Source of the DNA: Desertifilum tharense IPPAS B-1220
GTDB taxonomy: Bacteria; Cyanobacteriota; Cyanobacteriia; Cyanobacteriales; Desertifilaceae
DNA length: 64,000 bases
Reading direction: 5' to 3'
Assembly: GCF_001746915.1 (NCBI RefSeq)
Contig: NZ_MJGC01000088.1
Coordinates: forward strand, 114,903-178,902
The notes below the pieces were generated by a model. It saw only the letters and a list, made by a program, of their open reading frames with translations. It had not been told where the DNA came from and searched no databases. Position numbers and translations under genes: made by a program. Numbering within the stretch: the first letter of the stretch is position 1; every line of letters begins with the position of its first letter. This document shows, in pieces, positions 56,014 through 64,000 of the stretch.

Positions 56014-56994
56014 ACCCATATCTAAGCTACTGCTTTTTTCCGCTTGCTTAGACTTTTGCAAGGCTTTGAGATAAAACGGACTTTGTAAACTCGCGACATA
56101 CAGTTCCAACTCGCAGGCGGCGACAAGGTTATCGCGAATAGCGGTTTTATGTTTAACCAGATGCGAAACCACCTTCCGCAGATCATTAATCATATACGCA
56201 ACCGTAGCGGCAGGTCTTTGCCAGGTTTTGACACTTAACATCCGGGTACGATAGCGGCTTAAACCAATTCCCCGGAATAGGCGCAATAGATATTCCCTTT
56301 CTAAACGCCAGTGGGGAATTTGATGGTAAATGCACATCTTGGGGTTGTACCACACTTCCCAACCCGCTTGCTGAATATAGAGAACTGCTTCTAAATCTTC
56401 GCCGCAAACCATCGAATTGCCAACCCGACCGGAAAGCTGAATTTCTGTGGGAACATGGTCTAACCAAGCTTGGCGACGAATGACTAAACCGGCACCTGGG
56501 GGTAAAATTTTGTGGTGCGGTTCGTAAATTCGCGCTTCTCCCCCTCGGTCGGTGAGTGCCAAAAATGGGGCTAATTTGTCAAAATTAGGAGGGGGTGTTA
56601 CCTCAAATTCGCCAAAGATGCGACTTCCATACGCGCCGACTTTCGGGTTGGCTTCCCCAAACCCAAAGGCTTCCGCCACCCACTGGGGAGTTGCAAGGTT
56701 ATCATCATCGAGAAAACCCACATATTTCCCATTGGCTAATTCCATTGCCTTCTGTCTACCATAGGCTAGACCTTGTTTGCATTCCACTGCATAGATGAGG
56801 GGAACAGTTGGGGGAAAGCGAGTTTGAAAGGTTTTGACAATCTCGGCGGTGTTGTCGGTGCTGTTATTATCAATAACTAGCACTTCCCAACGCAGAGATG
56901 GAGGGTAAACTTGCTGGCGCAAGCGTTCCAGCACTTCAGGAAGGCGACTTGCGCCATTATAAGTGCAGATAGCTACAGTGAAATCAACTGGCAT
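55999..56994 (-). CDS. family 2 glycosyltransferase, HpsE-like
   Basis: About 331 residues. GT2 motifs: VAICTYNGASRLPEVLERL, VLVIDNNSTDNT, metal-binding FLDDDNLATPQW, acceptor-site GNSMVCGEDLEAVLYIQQ. The sequence closely follows my memory of the hormogonium polysaccharide transferase HpsE, which would imply gliding filaments. Other hps genes are not in the window. ATG 56994 is preferred to 57012. Confidence 0.8.
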   Translation of the reverse strand: MPVDFTVAICTYNGASRLPEVLERLRQQVYPPSLRWEVLVIDNNSTDNTAEIVKTFQTRFPPTVPLIYAVECKQGLAYGRQKAMELANGKYVGFLDDDNLATPQWVAEAFGFGEANPKVGAYGSRIFGEFEVTPPPNFDKLAPFLALTDRGGEARIYEPHHKILPPGAGLVIRRQAWLDHVPTEIQLSGRVGNSMVCGEDLEAVLYIQQAGWEVWYNPKMCIYHQIPHWRLEREYLLRLFRGIGLSRYRTRMLSVKTWQRPAATVAYMINDLRKVVSHLVKHKTAIRDNLVAACELELYVASLQSPFYLKALQKSKQAEKSSSLDMGLHHS

Positions 56995-57088
56995 AGTCTG
57001 ACACAATCGCAAAAGTTAAGTGAATGAGTGTTCCTCTGCTGTCAGTATGCCCTAATGGTTTAAGAATTTCACAGGTAATCGCAGACCC

Positions 57089-59248
57089 ATGAATAGAATT
57101 AATACAATTGCAAAGATTATCCAACAGCGTCGTCCTTTAGCTGACAAAATTGGCGCGGTTGAGGAAAATTTAAAGCAACTGGCGGCGGCTATCGGTGAGT
57201 TAGACCATCAGCGCACCGGGTTGGGGTCGAGTCAGGGTATGATATTGCCGGAATTGGATTTGACTTCCCCGGTTTTGCAGATTAATCGCGAGTTGGAAGC
57301 GTTGGCGAAACTGAGGGTGAGGTTTTCTCGCGATACTCTCAATTTAGGGGTAGTGGGACGCGCAAGGCAAGGGAAAAGTCGCCTATTGCAGAGTTTAACC
57401 GGGTTAACGGCGGCGGAAATTCCTGATGGCGATCGCCAACACTGCACCGGAGTTCGCAGTACAATTCACCATAGCCCCAATTTGGATACCTATGGGGAAG
57501 TCTGGTTTCACAGCGAACGGTCTTTTTTAACTGAGGTGATTCATCCCTACTATCAGCAGTTAGAGTTAGGGATAGCACCCCTGAGTTTAGCGGAATTTGC
57601 CAACCAGACTTTACCAGATAAACAGGTACAGGGTGCAGAGGCGGGTGCGAAATACGAACACTTGCGCCGCTACCATACCCATTTAGAGAAGTATCGCCAT
57701 TGGTTGCGCGAAAGTTCTCCCCGTCGCATCCCCAAAGAAGAGATTCGCGAGTATGTCGCCCAGGATAACCCAAAAGGCGATCGCATTTACTTCAATTACC
57801 TGGCGGTTCGGGAAGTGAAAATTGTCTGTACGTTTCCCAATACGGAAGTTGGACAAGTGGCCTTAGTGGATATGCCGGGATTAGGCGATACTGGGATAGG
57901 TGATGAAGAACGATTGATTCAAACCCTCGGACAGGATATTGATGCAGTTTTATTCGTCCGAATGCCAAAATCTTTAGGCGACTACTGGGCCGATGTTGAT
58001 GTTCGTCTCTATGATACCGCCCGCAATGCTTTAACGGAATTGCCGTTAGAACGCTGGTCGTTTATGATTCTCAACCGGACGCTAGCGGGTTCGAGTAATG
58101 GCGATAATAGTAGGAATTGCCAAGATTTAGCCGAGACGCTAACCGAGAAGCATTTGAACGTGGTCGAGTGTCTGGTTGCTAACTGTGCTGAAGCTACTGA
58201 AGCCAATCAAGTTTTAGACCGTATCTTAGATTATCTCGCAGACCAGATTGCCAGTCTAGACCAATCCTATGCTACGGCTTGCCAGGAAAGAGTGCAGCAA
58301 CTGCAACAGGGAGTGAGTGCAGAATTAGAGAAAGCGAGGATAGTGTTTGGAGACGCTACCCCACGGGAAAACTGGTTTCCCCTATTTGAAACCCTGTTCG
58401 CACAACTGTGGAATGAGATAACCAGAGGCTTAGAACAACTGCTGCGGGAACTCAAGGAACAGCGAAACTCAGAAGATATCGACTTTAAGCAACAAGTCGA
58501 ACAAGCCTTAGAACGCTGTCGCCAGGAGACAGGTTTACCCACCCTAGAAGCAATTGAAACCCGACGAGATGCAGCCGGGGGTTATGCTAATGCTTATTAT
58601 CCCTACCTGAATGAGGTTCGCGCCTATCTGTCGCAACACTTTTTATCTTTGGATGAGGGGTTAAAGCGATCGCTGTTGCGGGTAAAATCTCAAGTAGCTG
58701 AAGTATTCATCGCACAAGGTCGTTTAGGAGAACTCTCCCCCGCTACAGATTATCAGTTTCTCTGCGACTTGGCGCAACGCCTCCCCTCGCGCCTGAGTAA
58801 GCTAAAACTGGGTTTTCAAATCCTCGCAGAGTTTGAAATTTCCTATCGAGGACTTATCCAGCATCGCATCCGCAAGCATCTTGATGGACTCACACCTGAT
58901 GCGACTCCCCTCCAGTTGTCTAAGTCTCCCTCGGCGAAGGAAGTACGAGTCAACCTCGCCACTCTCCATGCTGAAGCGGTTTATGGCTGCGAAACGGCCT
59001 TAGAAGATTTGCTATGCGAACCCAGTCAAGCCGCTTTTGCCATTGTAGAGGAATTTGTCGATCGGGTGCTGCGGGCGGAAGGGGCTAAAACTGAGTGGCG
59101 GATTTTTCTTGAAGAGGTGCGCGACCAGGTGTGGAAAGATGAGTTTAGGCAATTAGGCGATCGCGATCGCATCCGCCGAGAATGGTTAGACTCAGTACAG
59201 AGGGTTACTCTGGCCAATCAACCCCATTTCTTACAATTTCTTCCTTAA
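57089..59248 (+). CDS. dynamin-like large GTPase
   Basis: 719 residues. G1 GRARQGKSRLLQSL (about residue 90), switch region HCTGVRST (Thr for G2), G3 VDMPGLGDTG (about 260), G4-like LNRT (about 328). Long helical stretches follow (VSAELEKARIVFG; LEQLLRELKEQRNSEDIDFK), consistent with a dynamin-type stalk. No obvious membrane segment or hydrophobic paddle. First gene of a three-gene operon with gaps of six and seven bases. Probably part of a GTPase-based conflict or membrane system (inference). Confidence 0.75.
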   Translation: MNRINTIAKIIQQRRPLADKIGAVEENLKQLAAAIGELDHQRTGLGSSQGMILPELDLTSPVLQINRELEALAKLRVRFSRDTLNLGVVGRARQGKSRLLQSLTGLTAAEIPDGDRQHCTGVRSTIHHSPNLDTYGEVWFHSERSFLTEVIHPYYQQLELGIAPLSLAEFANQTLPDKQVQGAEAGAKYEHLRRYHTHLEKYRHWLRESSPRRIPKEEIREYVAQDNPKGDRIYFNYLAVREVKIVCTFPNTEVGQVALVDMPGLGDTGIGDEERLIQTLGQDIDAVLFVRMPKSLGDYWADVDVRLYDTARNALTELPLERWSFMILNRTLAGSSNGDNSRNCQDLAETLTEKHLNVVECLVANCAEATEANQVLDRILDYLADQIASLDQSYATACQERVQQLQQGVSAELEKARIVFGDATPRENWFPLFETLFAQLWNEITRGLEQLLRELKEQRNSEDIDFKQQVEQALERCRQETGLPTLEAIETRRDAAGGYANAYYPYLNEVRAYLSQHFLSLDEGLKRSLLRVKSQVAEVFIAQGRLGELSPATDYQFLCDLAQRLPSRLSKLKLGFQILAEFEISYRGLIQHRIRKHLDGLTPDATPLQLSKSPSAKEVRVNLATLHAEAVYGCETALEDLLCEPSQAAFAIVEEFVDRVLRAEGAKTEWRIFLEEVRDQVWKDEFRQLGDRDRIRREWLDSVQRVTLANQPHFLQFLP

Positions 59249-59254
59249 TTTCCG

Positions 59255-60217
59255 ATGTCTATCCTTAAAATTACCATGCTCGGCCCTAGCGGGGTGGGTA
59301 AAACCAGCCTTCTGACGGCAATGTACGAGCAATTTGAAGCTACCATTGGCAAAACCAATTTGCAACTCACCCCAGATTTAGAGAGTTCTGCGCTGTTACA
59401 AGAACGGTTAGCCGAATTAAAGACGCTTCCCAACAGCTTTGAAATGAAGGGATGGACGGAAAGCACCGATGAGGAAAAGTCTTTTATCTTTGATTTAGGT
59501 AAAAAAGGCGCAAAACCTTCTTTACAACTCTACTTCCAAGATTATCCCGGAGAATGGCACGGCGCAAAACGTCCCCGCGAAGATAAGGAACAAGTGGAAA
59601 AGTTCTTAAAAGAGTCGGTGACAGCGATTATTACAATTAATACTCCGGCTTTAATGGAAAAGAACGGTCAATGGCACGATGAAATTAATCGTCCGCAACA
59701 GATTACGAACCTGTTTCAACGCGTCTATCAAGATTTGGATTCGCCGCGCCTGGTCATTCTAGCACCTGTGAAATGCGAAAAGTATTTACAAACGGAAGAA
59801 TCGGCACAGGAACTCCTCAAACGGATTAAGGAAGGATACAGTAAGCTGATTGATTTGCTCAATTCTGAGGCGCTGTTACCTAAAGTTGCAGTTGTGGTAG
59901 CGCCTGTGCAAACGGTGGGAACGGTTGTGTTTTCCCGCATTGAGAGTAGTAACAACAAGCCGCTATTTATCTTCCGCAAAGTCAGCCACGATGCGGAATA
60001 TAGTCCAAAAGATAGCGAACAGCCGTTACGTTATTTACTGCGCTTTGTTCTCAAGTTGCATTTAGAAGGAAAACGTTGGAAGTATTTTGATTTTTTAAGA
60101 GAGATTTTCGGATTAGATAATCACCTCAAGGACGCAATTCGAGAATTTGCCAAAGACTGTAAATCAAATGGCGGTTTTGCCATTTTACAAGGAGAAAATT
60201 GGTTAAAATTGAGGTAA
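59255..60217 (+). CDS. small TRAFAC-like GTPase (DO-GTPase-like), second gene of the cassette
   Basis: 320 residues. P-loop MLGPSGVGKTSLLTAMY at the extreme N-terminus, G3-like YFQDYPGEWHG (about residue 98), and a possible base-specificity motif APVKCEKY in place of NKxD. The DYPGE form recalls the double-GTPase (DO-GTPase) group described in NTP-dependent bacterial conflict systems; this assignment is tentative. No membrane segment. Starts six bases after the dynamin-like gene. Confidence 0.7.
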   Translation: MSILKITMLGPSGVGKTSLLTAMYEQFEATIGKTNLQLTPDLESSALLQERLAELKTLPNSFEMKGWTESTDEEKSFIFDLGKKGAKPSLQLYFQDYPGEWHGAKRPREDKEQVEKFLKESVTAIITINTPALMEKNGQWHDEINRPQQITNLFQRVYQDLDSPRLVILAPVKCEKYLQTEESAQELLKRIKEGYSKLIDLLNSEALLPKVAVVVAPVQTVGTVVFSRIESSNNKPLFIFRKVSHDAEYSPKDSEQPLRYLLRFVLKLHLEGKRWKYFDFLREIFGLDNHLKDAIREFAKDCKSNGGFAILQGENWLKLR

Positions 60218-60224
60218 AATAAAG

Positions 60225-60947
60225 ATGGATATCTATGTCAGAAGTCGCGGATTTTCCCAGGATAGCGGTTATTGTTGGGTTCCTCAAAAGCCGTCAATTC
60301 TGAGTGCGTATAAAATCACCGATTTAATTCAAAGCGAAGCCTTTTCTATTGTTTTAGGTCGCTACAATTACCAGTTAATCCTATTTGTAACCGGGTTAGA
60401 TTCGGGGAGTCTTGATTTCTGCGATCGCAAAATCCGCACATCCATTCTGTGGGTGGGAGAAAACACCATAGAAACTGAGGAAAAGCTGAGAGCGATCGCC
60501 ATTTCTTTATTACAAGAAAACTTCCCCATTCCAGTCACATTAAACGACCAAAACCCAATTGGATTTGATGTTAACTTTCAGCAACTCCGGAGTACCACAA
60601 TTTCTATTCATTTACAAAACAGTTCTCCTAGCAAAGATCGCAAAATCGCCCCTAATACCGAAGAACAAAGAAAAAGTCTTCGCAGAGACCTGCAACGATA
60701 TAAACTCCCAGAAGGCGATAACCGTCCCCTAGTCATCGTCACCGGAATTAAGCAAAAATCAGTTTTAGAAAACTCCGGCGTTTGGCGCGGCTTATCCAGC
60801 GAAGTGAAAAAAGAGGAATGGTTTCTCCCAAAGGAGTCTAGCTTAACTCAACCCACCCCTCAAGGACTTTCCCCCAACCAAAGCTATTCTGCCCTATTCT
60901 TTATTACTATGTTGCTCATGGGACTGGCTCTTTTTCTAGTAAGCTAA
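60225..60947 (+). CDS. tail-anchored protein of unknown function, third gene of the cassette
   Basis: 240 residues. Starts MDIYVRSRGFSQDSGYCWVP, then an alpha/beta region (ITDLIQSEAFSIVLGRY; YQLILFVTGLDSG), a charged middle (TEEQRKSLRRDLQRY) and one C-terminal membrane helix (ALFFITMLLMGLALFLVS, about residues 222-239). No family recognised. Seven bases after the GTPase gene. It may sit in the membrane as target or effector of the two GTPases. The 3' end overlaps the convergent ParD-like gene by 12 bases. Confidence 0.75.
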   Translation: MDIYVRSRGFSQDSGYCWVPQKPSILSAYKITDLIQSEAFSIVLGRYNYQLILFVTGLDSGSLDFCDRKIRTSILWVGENTIETEEKLRAIAISLLQENFPIPVTLNDQNPIGFDVNFQQLRSTTISIHLQNSSPSKDRKIAPNTEEQRKSLRRDLQRYKLPEGDNRPLVIVTGIKQKSVLENSGVWRGLSSEVKKEEWFLPKESSLTQPTPQGLSPNQSYSALFFITMLLMGLALFLVS

Positions 60948-61208
60948 CCTCTGGCGAAGTTGAGAAAGTACGTCGTTTGCATCTAAGAAATCACCTTGTT
61001 CTGCGGCGTGCAACCCTTCATCAATTTTGAGGCGAGTTTGTTCAACCCAGGCTCGATAGTCAGGATTGGTATCTGGGTGTTGTTGAGTAACCTCATCGGC
61101 GAGAAGGACTAAAGCAGTGTTGATAGCATCTTCTAGGGAAGCATAGCCACCTTGTTGAGAGAGGAGTTCGAGAATTTTGCTTTGTTGGGTACTCAGGGTA
61201 ATTTGCAT
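60936..61208 (-). CDS. ParD-like ribbon-helix-helix antitoxin, apparently orphan
   Basis: 90 residues: MQITLSTQQSKILELLSQQG, YASLEDAINTALVLLADE (ribbon-helix-helix region), C-terminal helix with LRQRLAY. ParD antitoxins normally precede parE. Here the convergent cassette ends right after it, so no toxin follows. It could regulate a toxin elsewhere or be a remnant. Confidence 0.7.
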   Translation of the reverse strand: MQITLSTQQSKILELLSQQGGYASLEDAINTALVLLADEVTQQHPDTNPDYRAWVEQTRLKIDEGLHAAEQGDFLDANDVLSQLRQRLAY

Positions 61209-61349
61209 AGCTGTTCAGTAGTGGAGATAGGGTGATGTTTACGGGGAGAGATGAGGTACCTTTAAAGTATATTCGCCAGCGCATTGAAGTCTGAGTTGGT
61301 CGCACCAGACACCGAGTTTGAGCAGACAGAAAGGCGGGAAGTGCGATCG

Positions 61350-61739
61350 CTAATCTAGGCAACGGAACCCTTTTTCTAGCTTGAGTTTACTATCAAAACT
61401 GATAGTTTCTGTACAGCCTGCTTGGCGGGCAGTAGTTCCAATTAAATAATCAGAAAAATCGGCTATACCTTGTTTATAACGTTGTAGAGCTTGGTCAACA
61501 GTAGAACGGTTTTCAAATTCAAAGGCTGCACTGTGTAACATCACCTCTAGGGTATGGATAATTTCATCTTTACTCAACCCATAGTTTCCTCCTCTGAGAA
61601 CCCAAACTACTTCGCAAACAACGATATTGGCAATAAAACAGGGCTGATTTTCTTGAATGAGAGTAACGGCTTGCTGCCACTGTTTTTCATCATCTTGGGT
61701 GAGGTAGCGAATCAGGATATTGGTATCAAGTGCAATCAT
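61350..61739 (-). CDS. VapC-type PIN-domain toxin ribonuclease
   Basis: 129 residues with the acidic PIN residues: IALDTNILIRYL (Asp5), VVCEVVWVLR (Glu about 44), GIADFSDYLIG (Asp) and ISFDSKLK (Asp). Mg2+-dependent RNase that inhibits translation. Starts inside the AbrB-type antitoxin gene (14-base overlap), the usual antitoxin-first order. Confidence 0.9.
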   Translation of the reverse strand: MIALDTNILIRYLTQDDEKQWQQAVTLIQENQPCFIANIVVCEVVWVLRGGNYGLSKDEIIHTLEVMLHSAAFEFENRSTVDQALQRYKQGIADFSDYLIGTTARQAGCTETISFDSKLKLEKGFRCLD

Positions 61740-61971
61740 TAGCTCCCTCGGAGATAGCTATATCCATTTCTTCAAGAGTGACTTTTTTCATACCTGGTCG
61801 GTGTAGAATTCCTGATAGTTCTTCGACAGGAATATTCAAAGGAAAGAGTTTAACTTGCCCATCTTCATCAATAATGAAACTGATTTTACTACCGCTAACC
61901 AGTTTTAGGCGATCGCGAATTTCTTGAGGTAGGGTAATTTGTCCGGTGTCGGTGACAGTAGCACTGAGCAT
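61726..61971 (-). CDS. AbrB/MazE-type antitoxin (VapB)
   Basis: 81 residues. Swapped-hairpin DNA-binding motif TVTDTGQITLPQEIRDRLKL at the N-terminus, then ISFIIDEDGQVKLFPL. The acidic C-terminus ITLEEM-type region (VTLEEMDIAISEGAND) should bind the VapC toxin. Overlaps vapC and probably autoregulates the pair. Confidence 0.88.
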   Translation of the reverse strand: MLSATVTDTGQITLPQEIRDRLKLVSGSKISFIIDEDGQVKLFPLNIPVEELSGILHRPGMKKVTLEEMDIAISEGANDCT

Positions 61972-62164
61972 GATAGGAATAGTTTTAGATAGGGGTTTGC
62001 AGATATTTTAGCGCGATCGGGGATGAGGCAGCAGATTGCTAGTGATTTGAATTTAGAGAGGAAAAGAGTGCGATCTCTCTACATTACCCATCCGTCGGTG
62101 TGTGCGGTATTAAAATCTATCGCAAGTGAAACAATAACACTATGTTAACCGAAACGGGAATCAC

Positions 62165-63904
62165 TTAATTTTGAAGTTGCTCTTGAATACTACAGTTAAT
62201 AAACTCTTGCTCTAGGGTATTTAAATCTTTTAAATTTTTATACGCCTCAAGTAAATAGCCTTTAAGTAAGAGGCTTTTATCTTTCCCATTTTCCTGCCAT
62301 TCTTCAGATCTATCGGTTAACCTTAATCTTTGTAACAAAGTTTCCCTATCCTGGTTCATCCACTCTCGCAAATCGCCCCAATGACGAATTAAGGATTCGT
62401 GAGCAATTTCAAAACGATCGCCATCTTCCACTTTACCGGGAATTTTACACACTAAATTTTCATTAACTAATTGAGTAAGAACTTTCTCAATATTAGAGAT
62501 TGAAATTTCCGGCGTGGTGAGTCGATCAATTTCCTGACGTTTTACTTGATGATTCATTGGTTTGAATCTTTGGGTAGGGCGGACTAATCTTAGTAAAATC
62601 AGCCGACAAGTTTTTTGCTCAATATCGGATAAACTATCATAAAATTTCTTAGCACTATTGGATAATGCTAAACGTCCTCCACCAATTCCTAGTTGTTTAT
62701 AGCTATCCCAAGTAATGCGATCGCGTTCTCGACTCTCCCATAGTTTTAACAGAGTAAATTGTAATAATGGTAGAGCATCTGGTTCGCCAAAAAAATCTTT
62801 AACCAGCGCATTTATTAATCCTCTGTCAAACTTTAAGCCAATGGATTCAGCAGGTTTTTCAATCACTTCTTTTAATTCACTATATTTAAGAAAATCTACT
62901 TTGACTTGAGATTTTCTCAGGAACTCTTGAAATTTTTCATTTCGGATTTGGTCAACTTTCCAAATGATATCAGAGCAGATAGTAAAAACGAGAAAATGTT
63001 GAGTATTTGATGCTTCAATAAAGTTCACTAAATTATCAAAAAACGCTTGTCTTTCTTCTCGATCAAAACATAAAGTGAATAATTCCTCGAATCGATCGAT
63101 TACTACTACAACGGGTCGATCGGAATAAGCATTACTGATTAAGTGACAAAAATGTTGAGGATTAGTTTTGAATTCTGCCACCTGTTGCTGTATCCAGTCT
63201 TCATTAGCATCAGGTTTAATGATTTGTGCTAGATGCTCTAACGGTTTATCTCCAGGTGTTATATTTGGATAATAATACCAATTTTCACTTCCTTCTATTG
63301 CTCCAGCTTTTAATTTTGGTAAAATTCCAGAAAATACTAATGATGACTTACCAATTTTTGGAGAACCAGTAATCGCTACAAAAGAGCTTTTTTTAAGGCG
63401 AGTAATTGATTTATTAATTAAGGTTTCACGACCATAAAAACGCTGATTATCTTTTTCTGTAAATGGTTTTAAACCAACATAAGGATAGTCCTGTTCTTTC
63501 AATTCTGGAGCTAGAGACAAATCATACTCGGCTAGGGTTATATCTAATTCATCATAACCCATGCGATAAAGTCGGGTAATCCAGTAGTTTAATAAACTTT
63601 GAGCAGCAAAGCGTTCATTCTCTTCATACAAATATAATCCGGCTGTTTCTATTTGGTGGACAAATTTTTCTATTTTTGATTGCAGTTCTTGGCTAATTTT
63701 TTCATCTTGGTAAATTCGGTATTCTTTAAGTAAGTCATTATGATATTCTTGTATTTGCTTGAAAGAGGATAAAGATGGCTTGCATTTTTCTAAAGCTTTC
63801 TTGAAAAAATATGACAATTTATCAGAAATAGGATAGGGACAATTTTTTTGTAGCTTTAAAATTAAAATAAAGTCTTTTTCAGTTCCCTGCTGAGTCATCC
63901 ACAT
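62165..63904 (-). CDS. nSTAND-type NTPase (5' end uncertain, probable frameshift)
   Basis: 579 residues from ATG 63904. Helical N-terminal part (about 1-140), linker YPYVGLKPFTEKDNQRFYGR (typical entry to an nSTAND1 domain), Walker A TGSPKIGKSSLVFSG (about 176), Walker B PVVVVIDRFEELFTL (about 261), winged-helix region RFEIAHESLIRHW. STAND NTPases switch on effectors after sensing phage or stress. No WD40 or TPR sensor repeats follow. Upstream of 63904 the frame stays open and protein-like for 20 codons, then joins by a one-base shift another protein-like frame (see findings), so the true start may lie outside the window. Confidence 0.8.
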   Translation of the reverse strand: MWMTQQGTEKDFILILKLQKNCPYPISDKLSYFFKKALEKCKPSLSSFKQIQEYHNDLLKEYRIYQDEKISQELQSKIEKFVHQIETAGLYLYEENERFAAQSLLNYWITRLYRMGYDELDITLAEYDLSLAPELKEQDYPYVGLKPFTEKDNQRFYGRETLINKSITRLKKSSFVAITGSPKIGKSSLVFSGILPKLKAGAIEGSENWYYYPNITPGDKPLEHLAQIIKPDANEDWIQQQVAEFKTNPQHFCHLISNAYSDRPVVVVIDRFEELFTLCFDREERQAFFDNLVNFIEASNTQHFLVFTICSDIIWKVDQIRNEKFQEFLRKSQVKVDFLKYSELKEVIEKPAESIGLKFDRGLINALVKDFFGEPDALPLLQFTLLKLWESRERDRITWDSYKQLGIGGGRLALSNSAKKFYDSLSDIEQKTCRLILLRLVRPTQRFKPMNHQVKRQEIDRLTTPEISISNIEKVLTQLVNENLVCKIPGKVEDGDRFEIAHESLIRHWGDLREWMNQDRETLLQRLRLTDRSEEWQENGKDKSLLLKGYLLEAYKNLKDLNTLEQEFINCSIQEQLQN

Positions 63905-64000
63905 TAAATCTTGTTTAAACTGTGTTTCATTGTCAGGAATAAGAAGATGAGAAACTCGATCAGCTCAAACCGGGCCAGCAAACTAGGTTCGCTAAATGGA

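Noticed and set aside
61093..61362. 89-aa minus-strand ORF between ParD-like and VapC genes
   Set aside because: Mostly a frame shadow of the ParD-like gene; considered as a missing toxin but it has no toxin motif.
1..64000. tRNA, rRNA, riboswitches and IS transposases
   Set aside because: I scanned for T-loop motifs, known riboswitch cores and transposase signatures by eye and saw none; a tRNAscan/Rfam run could still find one.

Overview
The window comes from a cyanobacterium. It carries chlorophyll synthase (chlG), the carotenoid desaturase crtD, a PetP-like cytochrome b6f subunit, a Psb35-like photosystem II protein, ferredoxin-thioredoxin reductase (ftrC) and the sufR/sufBCDS locus. The octamer GCGATCGC (HIP1) is scattered through genes and spacers at very high density. 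An HpsE-like glycosyltransferase, heptameric repeats of the kind described from filamentous strains and a very long CRISPR array suggest a filamentous, gliding form. That is inference; no rRNA or tRNA gene was seen that would fix the taxonomy.

Layout. 1-8.4 kb: the 3' part of an AAA-like/14-blade WD40 protein, a TpsB-type outer-membrane transporter with an exact internal 111-bp duplication, a conserved hypothetical and rsmB. 8.4-20.8 kb, nearly all on the minus strand: Psb35-like gene, a 188-bp MITE-like insertion with a perfect 10-bp target duplication, a four-EF-hand protein, a class A penicillin-binding protein, chlG, a Get3d-like ATPase, petP-like, a nuclease-like protein, a cysteine lyase coupled to a methyltransferase, and crtD. 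21.07-25.21 kb: a CRISPR array of 57 repeats and 56 spacers with a leader-like region on its left and no cas gene in the window.

25.3-42.5 kb is mostly housekeeping: a lipoprotein, M16 peptidase, NurA, a HAD hydrolase behind an NdbB-like oxidoreductase, lpdA-trpC, an aminotransferase, yidD, rpsD, moaA, a STAS protein, guaA and a YheT-like hydrolase. The spacers here are filled with heptamer and octamer repeats (GAGTTCC, AGTGCTG, GGGGAGAT types) carrying a recurring 23-24 bp module. 42.6-45.5 kb: an M50-type membrane protease with a PqqD-like N-terminal region and a HlyD adaptor, probably a peptide-processing/export pair.

45.7-48.1 kb is a small conflict island: Panacea-type antitoxin with its putative toxin, an Imm1-like immunity gene and an Mrr-type restriction endonuclease. 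The first two transcription units share a duplicated 41-bp upstream module. 48.2-54.4 kb is the Fe-S locus: sufBCDS with ftrC at its head, divergent from sufR, with two exact CAAC-N6-GTTG sites between them. 54.5-57 kb has a hypothetical, an AstE-like hydrolase and the HpsE-like transferase. 57.1-64 kb is a second accessory region: a tightly packed three-gene cassette of two unlike GTPases and a tail-anchored protein, then an orphan ParD-like antitoxin, an AbrB/VapC pair and an nSTAND-type NTPase whose 5' end looks frameshifted.

The most interesting item is the dynamin-like GTPase + second GTPase + tail-anchored protein operon beside TA and STAND genes: a plausible, poorly described conflict or membrane-remodelling system. 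Next are the MITE with intact target duplication, the CRISPR array with related spacer pairs, the duplicated promoter module of the conflict island, and the PqqD-like/M50/HlyD pair.
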